Positions 10,181 through 20,603 of a stretch of DNA of 64,000 bases are shown in pieces. A model generated the notes under the pieces. It was not told the origin of the DNA, did no database searches, and saw only the letters and a list, made by a program, of their open reading frames with translations. Each line of letters starts with the position of its first letter. The first letter of the stretch is position 1. A program made the translations under genes and the position numbers. The DNA comes from Nilaparvata lugens (taxonomy: Eukaryota; Arthropoda; Insecta; Hemiptera; Delphacidae), in the NCBI RefSeq assembly GCF_014356525.2, contig NC_052518.1, positions 101,304,767 to 101,368,766 of the forward strand, read 5' to 3'.

Positions 10181-11631
10181 GTAAATTTATTTTCTCAATT
10201 TGGCTTGAGACGATTTGTTTTGATTCAACTCTCTTTAGTGAGGTCCCCGTTGTAATGACAGTATTTTATTAAATTGGAGTTGATATCTATGTCTATCATT
10301 TGATAAGGCATATAGCACTAATATTTTCTAGCTCTACAACTTTGTCAAATCGTCTTTTAACATGTAGAAATATAATTAACTAACAAAATATTCAATCCCA
10401 ATTATGGAAATTTATTTTTAAATCATTCAAAAATATTTTTCATATATTTCTAATGAGAAATTATTAATAAATAGTATGTGATACTCTAAATAGGGTTTAA
10501 TCATGGAAGTGAGAAAACCATGGAACTGAAGTCCAGAATAGAGATTGCAGCAGAAACGGACCGGTAGGCGTGGCTACTACTCTAACATCGGCTAACTTCG
10601 TTAACAATCGGTTGTTTCCGTTGACTGTTCCCACGTCGATTGTTATGTCACGTGCTTGTGATGCATGCAAGAAAGACGACTTTTGAGTTACTGAATTTAT
10701 AGGATTAGTTGATTTATTCATAATTTAATTAATTAATTTATCTTCTACTTCTGCTTATATTACAAGTTGAATTGATTTGATGAACTTTGAAATGAATTGA
10801 CTAAAACTAAAATTTAGTTGGAGAAATTGTTCGCTTAATATAATAGGATACCGTATGAAAAGTTGGTAAAACGAAGTCTTCTCATTGTAATTCATAATTA
10901 AATTATTTTCTTGATTGCAATACTGGAAATAGGTTTTTTATTATTTCCAAGATTATTGGTATCATTCATTGACATGAAAAAATGGATAATAATTAGGCTA
11001 CCCATAACAAATTATAATTAAATTTGTTATGATGAGGTATGCTATGTTGTGCGGCTATAAACTATTCTTTTTCAAGCTCAAATAATTATCTATTGATGAT
11101 TGCAGTTTTAAGCACTTCTTAGTCAAATTTAAAATATATTTATTAAATTTAAAGTTTGACTTGAAATCAATGTTTAATTCAACATATTCAGAAAAAAAAA
11201 CAGCATTGGAAAAGGTTTACTCCGAGCGTTATCAGTTCAAAATACGGTCTTATTTCAGTTGAAATTTATCCTTCTGTTCCCTTTCTGTATGCCTTAAGTG
11301 GTTAATGTTAATATTCATAAATTGTTACTAATCGCTAATGTCTAACTTAAGACTTGTAAGGGTTTCATCCAGCGTAATTGATTGAATGAAAATGAGGAAA
11401 TAGCATTAGAGAAGATATTCCTAGTGATCTCATACCATTGATGGGCGTGGCCTATCGTCTACTTTTGAGCTCAGTTTGCCAAGCAGCTGCAGGCTGCCAC
11501 TTCAGTTCCAGGTTTTCTTACTTACATGGTTTTAATTCACATTGCAACGGGTTTTCTTGATCGAAGTTGTTTAATATATTATGTAATGATTATATTATTA
11601 TAGTTTATTAATATATTATTTTATTTTGCAG
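10181..11631 (+). other. Intron 4 of gene 1, a short MITE piece and little else
   Basis: Positions ~10240-10365 match part of the M1 MITE family (GAGGTCC..GTTGTAATG, TTGATAAGGCA, AACTTTGTCAAATCGTC). The region 10500-10690 is more GC-rich but shows no exon or identifiable element. The rest is AT-rich sequence. Confidence 0.5.
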
Positions 11632-11828
11632 GTAGTGCAATCGCTTTTATGCTGGTAGTTACCATATTGGTTGTTACAATATGCAGGACTCACATGAAGC
11701 GAACGGTTGTTAGTGCTCGGTATCCAGTTACTGATAGACGTAGTCGGCCTAACAATGTGAATAACCAACTGCGTTATCCATATCATCTACGGAATCCTCT
11801 CAGTCTCCACCACCGTCTAGAAACCGAG
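11632..11828 (+). CDS. Exon of gene 1: transmembrane helix and basic cytoplasmic start
   Basis: The exon lies between TTTTGCAG (to 11631) and GTAAGA (11829). It begins in phase 1 and ends on a complete codon. It reads GSAIAFMLVVTILVVTIC, then RTHMKRTVVSARY and VTDRRSRPNNVNNQLRYPYH, ending LETE. Joined to the previous exon it gives one long hydrophobic helix followed at once by R-x-x-x-K-R, the positive stop-transfer side. The N-terminus is therefore outside and the tail inside (type I topology). The tail is basic and has several Tyr residues. The exon ends in phase 0, which keeps the following exon free to be alternative. Confidence 0.9.
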
Positions 11829-12136
11829 GTAAGATCTCAGCCAAACTTGCATAAATAATAACGATAACAAAAGATTTCAGACAAACTTGCATAAATAATA
11901 AAGGATAACAAAATAAAATCTGAATTAATGTATATTTTCATTTCATTTATAAGATGATACATACTACATATCCGAGTTGTACGGTAATAAGATTAGGACC
12001 AAATATCTAGGACACTCTTAATGAGTGTCTTAGAAATCTGATGGACCGTTAAACCTGCAGATTTAATGAGTGTCCTGGAAACCAGGCCTATGACAATGAA
12101 TAGTAAATTATATTTGTACTACTTTTTGTATTCTAT

Positions 12137-12310
12137 AGGTGCGTACAGACTTGAGCGTCACGAACACATGTATTTCGCTTTTTATCAGCTGGTGCTATAC
12201 TTATATCTGTATCCTACTGTTTCTGCACAAATACAGATATAATAAGTATTTCACCAGCTGATGAAGATTGAAATGCGCGTGTTCGTGGGGCTTACGTCTG
12301 TACGTAGCTT
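12137..12310. mobile_element. MITE with AGGTGCGTACAGAC ends
   Basis: The left end AGGTGCGTACAGAC and the complement of the right end (GTCTGTACGTAGCT) match over 14 bp with two differences. Inside lies a second inverted pair (TCAGCTGGTG...CACCAGCTGATG; CTGTAT...ATACAG). It is non-coding and intronic. A fragment of the same family is at 8802-8830. Confidence 0.75.
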
Positions 12311-12384
12311 GAGTAACTGAAGAAGGTAGTACTGCTCATCTGTTTTATTTTGTAAAAACAACCTCAACTGATGTAGCTTATTAA

Positions 12385-13310
12385 TTTTATTCAGGCTATT
12401 TCATTAAAATAGATTACATTTTTTGTGATGGGTATTCACATTTGTGCATAATAATGCATTTGCAGTCAACATTTTTATCAAAACTGTAGTCAACAAACTA
12501 AAGAAGTTTGAAAACAGATTTGAACTAATGTGGTTTATTAATAGTATTCAGATTATTTTATTGAAATTAATTACGTTTTTGTGTTGGGAATTCACATGTT
12601 AAAGATGTTTATAATAATTATTCATTTGTACTCAAGATTTGTATCATAGCGGTAGTGAATAGGCATTATTTTTTTCAAATATCCATGGGAGATTAAATTT
12701 ACTATTCATCATGGATTTATCAATTCTTGTAAAATTATGCCAGTTACAGATTAGATTGTGTTGTTAATAGACTTATAATTTTTGTTGAATGAAAGAGACT
12801 AAGAAATTGTCAAAAACCACAGATTTATTGATACTTAGAAAGACCGGTTTCGGTTATTACACCATTGTTAATCTCTGATAAACTTAGATTAATTTATTGA
12901 AATAAATTACGGTTTTGTGTTGGGAACTCACATTTTAAAGATGTTCATAATAATTATTCATTTGTACTCAAGATTTTTATCATAGCGGCAGTGAATAGGC
13001 ATTTTTTTCAAATATCCATTGCAAAGATTAAATTTACTATTCACCATGGATTTATCAATTCTTGTAAAATTATGCCAGTTACAGATTAGATTGTGTTGTT
13101 AATAGACATATAATTTTTGGGAAGCTCTGTTACATTATAGGTTTTGTTTTATATTTTCCACAGATTTATGACTTTTATTGTTTTTTTATGACTTATTTTG
13201 TTGAATGAAAAAGACTAAGAAATTGTCAAAAACCACAAATTTTGATACTTAGAAAGACCGGTTTCGGTTATTACACCATTGTCAATCTCTGATAAACTCA
13301 GATTATTTTA
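12385..13310 (+). repeat. Tandem repeats carrying a copied splice acceptor of exon 6
   Basis: A unit that begins near AGATTATTTTATTGAAAT and runs through AATTATGCCAGTTACAGATT to an R-type block is repeated head to tail. A diverged partial copy lies at ~12385-12540, copy 1 at ~12540-12885 and copy 2 at ~12886-13310. A third copy starts at 13300, is split by the Jockey element and continues at 17382-17670 into the real exon 6. Copy 2 includes the polypyrimidine tract, TTTTCCACAG (AG at 13162-13163) and the first 11 coding bases of exon 6. It then diverges and reaches an in-frame stop after 14 codons. Confidence 0.85.
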
Positions 13311-13541
13311 ATTTTATTATTTTTTTTCTATTGGTCAATACTATAGCTATCTAGTCTAAAGATTAATGAGCTAATTTTTTCTATCCTAAATTACTACTTG
13401 AAAAATTGAACAGTGAATTTCTCATTAGGAACTCTTACTGCTATATGTTTAATTAATATGTACACTTATTGACTGCACTATAGAAGCTAGATTCACTCAA
13501 TCACTGCTCTGCTCTTTCACTGGACACTACTTGAACAAGCA

Positions 13542-15619
13542 CTACACTAGTTCAAACGGTTTCCTCCTTTTGAGCCTCCGCACTAACCCTCCATTGTCTA
13601 GCAGCTGGATCGCCTCGACGTTGTCATGTTGGTGCAGTCGCCCCTCGTGCCTCTCCGCATGCCTCTGGATCTCGGTGGATACCAGGTCGACGTGCAGGTC
13701 TCTATGAAGCTCGCTGTTCCTGACATACCAAGGAGCATCCACGATGTTCCTTAGCACTTTGTTTTGAAAACGTTGTATGACATTGATGTTGTTGTCTTTG
13801 GTATTCCATACGTCCATACTGGCTTTAATATCTGTTTGTACAGAAGTACTTTGTTTCGGATTGAAAGGATGGAGTTTCTTCCAATCAGCCAATACAGCTT
13901 CTTATATTTGATTCCAAGCTCTTCTCTCTTCTTCTTCACATGGGCCTTCCAGCGAAGCTTTGCGTCCAAGGTCATACCTAGATACTTGGCATCATTAGCA
14001 TATGGTACAACTTGGTTGTTGATAGTTATTGGTATGGGCAGGTCCTTCTTATTGCTAAAATTGATGTGAATCGACTTTGTTTCATTCAATTTTATTCTCC
14101 ACTTTCTAGTCCAATCTTGAATTTTGTTGATGGATCTCTGTAGTTTCTCTGTTGCAATATAAATATTACTGTCTACTGATAATATGGCTGTGTCGTCTGC
14201 AAATGTTGCTGTAGTATTCTCATCAAGGCTGGGAATATCGCTGGTATAGAGTAGGTAAAGAACTGGTCCCAGAACACTGCCTTGAGGAATTCCTGCTTCA
14301 ATTTCCTTCAAATCAGAATATGAACTTTCATGCCTGACCCTAAAGTATCTGTCAGTCATATAGGATTGTAATATATCTGTATATTGCTTTGGTAGCACTT
14401 TTTTGAGCTTGAAAATGAGACCTTCAATGCCATACTTTATCAAAAGCTTGCCCTATATCAAGGAAAGCTGCTGAGCAAATTTTTTTCTCTTCTAAGCACT
14501 TCTCTATTACATTTATAATCCGATGCACTTGATCTATTGTTGAGTGTTACACTCTGAAGCCAAATTGGTGATTTGGAATTATGTGCTGTCTCTTTGATGT
14601 GACTAACCATCATGAAAATCATGAAAATCTTGAGTTAGATTGTTCAAAACTCTTTTGTCTTGGGGGGAACGTGATTGCTGCCAACTCCTTCTAGCTCTTC
14701 GTTTTTCAACAATCAATTCTCTGATTTTCGCAGGGTAATTATTTCCAGTGGTTCTTCTTCTGATTTGTGGGGTATTACACCATGCTGCCTGTTGGATATC
14801 AGTCACAAACTTCTCCAACTCCCGATCAATATGTTCTTCGTTCTTTAATGGTGAGTTCAATTATATTCTTTCCTCCAACATCTGTTGGAAGCCATCCCAA
14901 TCAGTGCGGCTATTTGCTAACGCTGGACAAGTATTTTCCTTCCAAAGAATTGAATCACTCAGAGTCATAATGATGGGTGAGTGGTCGGAATTAAGGTCGA
15001 AACTATCCTCTAAATGTAAATAATTAACTGATATATTTTTTGTCAGGAAGAAATCTATGAGATCTGGGATTTTCCTCGTATCGGTGGGCCAGTAGGTTGG
15101 TTTACCAGTTGAAAGAGTTTCGCACCTCATCTCTTTCATTGCTTCGAAGAGCTGTCTTCCCTTGTGAGTTGTTAAGCGCGATCCCCAATGCACGTGCTTT
15201 GCATTGAAATCACCACCAAGAATGAATTTTTCTCCTAACATATCAAGCAATGTCGAATACTCCTCTCTTCTGATGGAATATCTGGGAGGACAGTAAATAG
15301 CTGCAACAACAAAGTTATAATTTACTGCTTGAACTGCTACACCTATCAATTGAATTCGATCACTTTCATGTTTCACTTCTTCATGATGTTGTAGATTGTC
15401 TCTGATAATGATGGCACTCCCTCCCCTCGCGACATTGCTGGGATGTAAAGCATGATAGATCTTAAAGCCTTTGAATTTGATAAACGATTGATTTGTAAAG
15501 TGAGTTTCAGATATAAGACATATATCTATTTTTTCTATGTCTAGAACTGCTTCTAACTCCTGTTGCCGTTGTAACAATCCATTCGCGTTCCATTCCATTA
15601 TTTTTAGTGAATGAATCAT
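13542..15619 (-). pseudogene. Jockey ORF2 (endonuclease-reverse transcriptase), broken
   Basis: The endonuclease domain at 15619-14861 has WNANGL, LISETH, ILGGDFNAKH, PDLIDFFLT and NSDHSP, the catalytic signatures of the APE-like nuclease. A nonsense codon at 14861-14863 is followed in the same frame by a linker to ~14603. Around 14600 the N-terminal part of the RT is missing. The RT core resumes with QFGF, HSTIDQ and AAFLDIGQAFDKVWH, frameshifts near 14424, and continues with GIPQGSVLGPVLYLLYTSDI, ATFADDTAIL, KYLGMTLD and a C-terminal tail that shifts frame again near 13800. It therefore carries one nonsense codon, one internal deletion and at least two frameshifts. It is a dead copy that could only move in trans. 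Confidence 0.9.
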
Positions 15620-15749
15620 TTGATTTTCAGTAGTCTACTCTGTCTAACTTCTGAAATTTAGATTGTAGTGAGGTGATTATTTGCTCTTGTCTATCCAGTT
15701 TTGCCAAGATTAGCTGCAAAATATTATTGGTGACTTCTTCTACTTCACT

Positions 15750-17122
15750 TTATGGCTCTTCCAATTTCGATCTATTTTCTTTTGAGACAATCTGGGCGAA
15801 AGTCAATTTCTTAACTGCACTACCATTGTTTAGATTGTGAGCTTCTGTATTTTCCGTGATTTTTGGTGGTATATTTTGAATGATTTTCTTTCGTGAATCT
15901 GCAATAGTTTTTGTTTTAGTAGAATTCCTGATTTTTTGCAATTCGATTGCAACAGTGCAACCTCGATAGCTGTGTGGATGTGCTTCACCGCAATGAATAA
16001 ATTTTGGTACAGCATCGTTTGGTTTCAAACATTCCTTTGTTTGGTGTTTACCTGCACACTTAACACACCTAGGCTCCTTGTTACAATATTTTTGAGTGTG
16101 GCCGTATGCTTGGCAACGTTTGCATTGCGGTATCAAATTGGCCTTCTTCAATGCTTCAACTTCCACTCTACAGCCAAGTATATTTTTCAATTCAAATACT
16201 GTTTTTATATCTTCTTCCGCGCTGAATGATACCATGAACATATCTAATGGTTCTCTTGTCTTCCACCTCAGCTTGTTTACAACTTCTAGAACTCTCAATC
16301 CTCTTACTTTCAAATCTTCCAGAATCATTTCTGTACTACAAGAGTGATGAAGCTTTTTAATCATCACTCTTATTGGTCTCGACTGTTTATCTTCATAGGA
16401 GTGCCAGTTGAGCCCATCTTTAATCAATTCTCTGGTGATATTCCGATAAGTTTCTGAATCAATTGCATTTACTTTAAATGTTTCTTTACTTAACAGTTTT
16501 ATCCTAAATTTGTCAGCTGGTGACACTTTTTTCAAACTCGTAAGAAGTACATTCAGATTCTTTATACCATCCACAATGATTGGCGGTGGTGGCATTTCTT
16601 TCTTCTTCCTCTTCTCCTCCTCACTGATTGGTTTTTCCACAGGAGTGATTTTATTATTCAAATTTTGTTGCTTCTTTTTTGCAGACTCATTTTTGATTTC
16701 TGGCGATGGGGTGCTAAGCTTCCTCTTCTTGGTAGCCCGCTTAGTACGAGTTCTGATCCATTCAGTTTCTTTAGCCAATTCTTCTTCATTTGTCGGGTAG
16801 TTCTCGGCTGCTGAGCTAGTAGGCTGTGGGCTATGGATCTTTTTCTCAATATTGAGAAATCTTTTTTCCAAATCCTGCATTTTTTGCAAGAGTTCGGGGT
16901 TGCTTCTCTCCAGCTCCTTCCTCTTCTCATCAGATTCCTTCCAGGCGATGAAAAGTACCTGCTCGGCTGAAGATTTGAGTTATTTGCTTTTATGTATTGA
17001 TCCGGTGAACACTGTATTTCTGGTGTATTTGCCATGTTGTTGGTGTCCATGCTCTCGTTAGTGGCTTCCCTTTCTTCTTGCTCTGATGCAGGAAAACTTG
17101 GTGGCTTCACTAAGTCGGACAT
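15750..17122 (-). pseudogene. Jockey ORF1 (Gag-like, zinc knuckle), frameshifted
   Basis: The N-terminus starts at 17122 (MSDLVKPPSFPASEQEE...). The frame changes near 16975, after which the reading continues AEQVLFIAWKESDEKRKELE and on to 15750. Domains in order are an acidic and coiled N-terminus, a Lys-rich segment, and a PRE_C2HC-type domain (PIRVMIKKLHHSCSTEMILE). They end in the zinc knuckles CKRCQAYGHTQKYC and CVKCAGKHQTKEC, and a third, CGEAHPHSYRGC, that has lost its first cysteine (FIHCG). Such proteins bind element RNA and escort it to chromatin. The frameshift makes the copy non-functional, although the 379-codon open stretch from 16889 remains. Confidence 0.88.
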
Positions 17123-17381
17123 AGTGCGATTTCGCTACCATACATTTCAAACAGCACTCGTAATAAACACTCACGCACACGGAAACGCGAACGGAGCTAT
17201 ATTACCGCCGCGAAAAGCAGGTCGCTTTGCTTGCATAAAATACCGCGGTTGAAGACCGATACTCGATGCAATATTTTTGTTCCACTTTTAATCGTGAACA
17301 AACTGCTGACTCACTACTTCTACACTACACTATTACTACTCCACTATACGTCCGTTCTCTACGAGTTCTAGCGCAATACTG

Positions 17382-17659
17382 AGATTATTTTATTGAAATA
17401 AATTACGGTTTTGTGTTGGGAACTCACATTTTAAAGATGTTCATAATAATTATTCATTTGTACTTGAGATTATTATCATAGCGGTAGTGAATAGGCATTA
17501 TTTTTTCAAATATCCATGGGAGATTAAATTTACTATTTACCGTGGATTTATCCATTCTTGTAAAATTATGCCAGTTACAGATTAGATTGTGCTGTTAATA
17601 GACATATAATTTTTGGGAAGCTCTGTTACATTATAGGTTTTGTTTTATATTTTCCACAG
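17382..17659 (+). repeat. Third tandem copy, native acceptor side of exon 6
   Basis: This is about 90% identical by eye to 12886-13163. It contains the working polypyrimidine tract and the TTTTCCACAG acceptor of exon 6. Its left boundary is the Jockey target-site duplication at 17382-17392. Confidence 0.85.
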
Positions 17660-17779
17660 ATTTATGACTTGGACTTGTACCTCAACCGTTCATCAGGCTT
17701 GAACTGCCTTGTAACTTACAACATAAATAATGGAGTACAATTTGTGGGACATCCTGTGGAGCCTCCACCCTACTCTGAG
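17660..17779 (+). CDS. Exon of gene 1: cytoplasmic tail with first PPxY motif
   Basis: An exon of 40 whole codons (phase 0 to 0) lies between TTTTCCACAG and GTATTT. It reads IYDLDLYLNRSSGLNCLVTY, then NINNGVQFVGHPVEPPPYSE. PPPY is a consensus ligand for WW domains, as in NEDD4-family ubiquitin ligases, which ubiquitinate membrane proteins for endocytosis. Because it is phase 0 on both sides it can be skipped. A partial, out-of-place copy of its acceptor and first bases lies 4.5 kb upstream (13151-13174). The donor GTATTT is weaker than the others in the gene. Confidence 0.85.
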
Positions 17780-17856
17780 GTATTTTTGTGTTATTTTTCA
17801 TCACTAAAACATGGGATTGTATTGAGAAGATTTGAGACAGTCAAGATAAAAATAAG

Positions 17857-18003
17857 GCTGCCGCAAAGTGCAATCCACGAAATCTACACGAAAGTTACAC
17901 GCTGGGTTGGGTCTGTACAGCAATGTCAACCCAGGTTCACGGTCCACGCTTTTACAAAACTTCCCAGGCGTGGATTGGGCTGGATTCACTTTGCGGCGGG
18001 CTT
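17857..18003. mobile_element. Small element with GCCGCAAAGTG inverted ends
   Basis: GGCTGCCGCAAAGTGCAATC near 17860 and GGATTCACTTTGCGGCGGGC near 17980-18002 are inverted relatives. The interior has paired TGGGTTGG/CCAACCC-like segments. It is non-coding, directly downstream of exon 6. Confidence 0.55.
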
Positions 18004-18036
18004 TAAACCGTAGATATTGACCCAGAAATACTGAAT

Positions 18037-18431
18037 GAAGGCGGGCAGAACGTATTAAAAAAAAAACTATAAGTGATGTGGAAAGCAAATAGGGACCAGT
18101 TGTCTCAAAAAATCAAATTTGAGATATCATCTCTCCTCAATAAAGAAGACTATAAAGAACAATTTAAAAAATATTCAGATTAATATCTTGAAAAATGACC
18201 GAGTTATGCCTATTCAAACATAAAAAACAGGACAATGTTATAACTGGACAATGTTCATATAATCGACGAAAAAGTCGACTTTTCAATTGATTCTGATCAA
18301 CAAAGGAAATGTTACTACATGACAATCGATTGAAAACTCGAAATCGATATTTTTGACCCTAGTCTATTATTGTCTGCCCTGAACATTTTACTCTACCGAC
18401 AACTGGTCCCTTTTCGCTTTCCACATCATCT
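18037..18431. repeat. Inverted repeat with GGGACCAGTTGTC arms
   Basis: The left arm (GATGTGGAAAGC..., GGGACCAGTTGTC near 18074-18108) and right arm (GACAACTGGTCCC..., GCTTTCCACATC near 18398-18428) are reverse complements. Both continue outward with GGGCAGAA/CTGCCC sequences. It is likely a decayed foldback element. Confidence 0.6.
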
Positions 18432-18670
18432 TTATTAAAGAGTTCCTCGTTATAATGGCAGTAGAAAATGATTGGAGGACAGCATTGCCAATTCTCTGTC
18501 TTGCCACTGCCTTCTATAGAGGATAGCTGATACCGGTATATCTGATGTAATATTAACTGTTCATTCTTGTTAAAAAAAATAATCAATATGAAAAAATATA
18601 TAAAAATATCATTAAAATATATTTTTCAATTCTTTAATAATAAATTGTGAGCAGAACGTATTCAGAAAAC

Positions 18671-19102
18671 TACAGTGATGTCCACGTTATAATGTCAGTG
18701 GAGAAAGATAGGATAACAGCGTTGCCGAGCCACTGCCTTCTATATAGAATAGCTGATACCAGTATAGCTGATGTTATATTAACTGTTAATTTTTGTTAAA
18801 ATAATTATATTTTATTCGTCAAGAACGTATATTTTTCTATCATTAATTAATATTTTTTAAAAAATTAAGATTGAATATTTTGAGAATTGATTGTATTTTT
18901 ACATTGTTGAAAAACGATCAGGCAACTTTGCGAAGCTAGAAAAGGATAGTGCTATATGCTTTTTCGAATGATAGATTGATTGATTGATTTATTTATCACA
19001 TGCCAGGTCTTAGAAAACCTATTGCATTTATAACATTACAACATTATAGACAAGGATAGAAGGTTAATCAAATACTGTCATTATAACGTGGACCTCACTA
19101 TA
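18671..19102. mobile_element. M1 MITE copy
   Basis: It starts TACAGTGATGTCCACGTTAT and ends ATAACGTGGACCTCACTATA. The interior has the family hallmarks GTTGCCGA, CACTGCCTTCTATA, AACTGTTAAT, GCAACTTTGCGAAGC and GACAAGGATAGA. A LINE-like tail, (ATTG)n plus ~60 bp, interrupts it near 18970-19048. It ends 48 bp before the last exon of gene 1. Confidence 0.8.
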
Positions 19103-19149
19103 CACAAATTAGAATTGATTTGCTAACTAAATAAATGATGTTATTTCAG

Positions 19150-19434
19150 GTAATTTCGTTGCCTCCTCGCGAAGGTCCACCACCTCCCTATGTCTCGAGG
19201 GAAAATGTTTGTAGACAAGGACAAACAGAGAGTGACGCACTATTGGAGAATGCTAGTGCTGCACCATCCAACCAGGAGAGGAATGTTGAAAGTAGTGATG
19301 AAACGTACTTCTGGCCCAGAATCGCAGTCAGGAGATGCTCATCCAGTGATGATACACTATCTGAAGAAAATCGAACCGTAAGGCCTAGCGATAGTAGTGA
19401 TTCTTCTGATAATCCAATGCCGAATTCTGGTTAA
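19150..19434 (+). CDS. Last exon of gene 1: Ser/Asp-rich tail with second PPxY
   Basis: The acceptor TTATTTCAG ends at 19149, and the exon starts in phase 0 and stops at TAA 19432-19434. It reads VISLPPREGPPPPYVSRENV, then a polar stretch with SSDETYFWPRIAVRRCSSSD, ending SDSSDSSDNPMPNSG. PPPPY is the second WW-domain ligand, 21 residues after the first. Two PPxY sites so close together favour tight binding by multi-WW proteins. The acidic serine clusters (SSDDTLSEE, DSSDSSD) look like casein kinase 2 sites. No AATAAA was seen in the next few hundred bases, so the poly(A) site is not placed. Confidence 0.88.
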   Translation, partial: VISLPPREGPPPPYVSRENVCRQGQTESDALLENASAAPSNQERNVESSDETYFWPRIAVRRCSSSDDTLSEENRTVRPSDSSDSSDNPMPNSG

Positions 19435-19699
19435 AAATGTTAGATAAAATCTAAATTTGTAAGCCATTCCACCACCACAAATTTCTATGACCACAACATA
19501 CCGTAAGGGAATTTATTTTTCACATAACATGACCACATTATTGTTGTATTGAATGTATTACCTGTTGTTAACCTGTACTGAAACATGTAAATCCAAATTT
19601 TTATTGAAACATAATGGTACGTACATATGGGGGGATACACATGTCACAGAGACAAGTAGTGCTTTTAAACTAAATAGTAAATAATAGAGCTTAAATACT

Positions 19700-19985
19700 G
19701 TAGTAGTCTCATACAGACAAAGTTCCGTACAAACAAGTAGTTTTAAAAGAGACGGTCTCACACAAGTTCTCACTCGAACAAGTAGACAAGTAGAGTCTCA
19801 TTCGAACTAGTAGAGTCCAACTCGAAAAGTAGAGTCCAACTAGAAAAACTACAGTCCGACTGGAAAAGTACAGGTCAACTAGAAAAAGTACAGTCCGACT
19901 GGAAAAGTACAGTACAACTCGAAAAATTAGAGTCCAACTCGAAGAAGTAGAAAAGTAGAATCTCATTCGAATAAGTAGAGTGTTT
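19700..19985. repeat. Degenerate ~19-20-bp minisatellite
   Basis: Repeats of the type AGTCCAACTCGAAAAGTAG, with AGTCCGACTGGAAAAGTAC and AGTCTCATTCGAACAAGTAG variants, run about 14 times. They begin some 265 bp after the stop codon of gene 1, probably in its 3' UTR or just beyond. The minus-strand open frame over it is an artefact of the repeat. Confidence 0.88.
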
Positions 19986-20094
19986 GTAGGAACTAGTTGG
20001 CGTGGCGTGTTGCCTACATCTCAAGATGAAGGCATTTCATTTGCTCTAGTAAATTGAATGTCGGCTGTTTTTTAATCATACATATTTTAATCAT

Positions 20095-20113
20095 ATATAT
20101 ATATATATATATG
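20095..20113. repeat. (TA)n microsatellite
   Basis: A short perfect TA run lies in AT-rich sequence downstream of gene 1. Confidence 0.9.
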
Positions 20114-20289
20114 TATTATGGTGATGAAGTCACATAATAATATGTGTAAATAATGTCGTAACATCATTCATAGAACTACTTGTTTCTACGAAACATTGTC
20201 TGTATGAATTCTATGCCATTGATGGAAACTTATTGAGACCTATTTTCTAAGTTACTATTGAACCAGTCAAGTGATTACTTTCTAGCATG

Positions 20290-20560
20290 TCAGACTTATG
20301 CGTTTTTCTGTCTATAGAATTGAATGCCTTTGCCAGGTCGAGGGATGTTATCAGGAAACGGTTTTTGTTGCCTATTTTTCCACTAAAGTGCCTTATTAAT
20401 TCAAAGAACGCATGTGATGTGCCCCGATTCTGTCTGAAACCAAACTGACATTATCAGAAATATTTTTTCCTGTTCAATATAACTGGATGGTTAGATGAAT
20501 TTTGATGCTGAACTAAGTAAGGAGATTGGTCTGAAATTTGAAGTTAATGATAACATCAAT
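20290..20560 (-). mobile_element. LINE RT fragment (motifs 1-3)
   Basis: Allowing frame changes, the minus strand gives NFRPISLLS, VWFQTE/QFGFRQNRGTSHAFFEL, KIGNKNRFLI and TSLDLAKAFNSIDRKTHK. These are the fingers and the first catalytic aspartate block (LDLAKAF) of a CR1-type RT. It closely resembles the decayed RT at 36889-39028 ([25 protein letters not shown]). Confidence 0.78.
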
Positions 20561-20603
20561 ATCACTATATAATTTGGGTGAGTTTTGGTTGTTGGTGCTA
20601 TTA

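Larger units (their letters stand above)
13311..17381 (-). mobile_element. Jockey-clade LINE with an 11-bp target-site duplication
   Basis: This is a nearly full-length element on the minus strand. The 5' end is near 17381. ORF1 (Gag) is at 15750-17122 and ORF2 (EN-RT) at 13542-15619. The 3' UTR ends in an A-rich stretch at 13311-13328. AGATTATTTTA occurs at 13300-13310 and again at 17382-17392, a target-site duplication that fixes both ends. The insertion split the third copy of the tandem repeat upstream of exon 6, about 280 bp from the acceptor. It is inactive because of frameshifts, a nonsense codon and a deletion in ORF2. Its antisense orientation to gene 1 avoids its poly(A) signal being read by the host transcript. 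Confidence 0.92.

Noticed and set aside
14748..15023. Plus-strand open frames over the Jockey element
   Set aside because: They are shadows of the minus-strand endonuclease and linker coding sequence.
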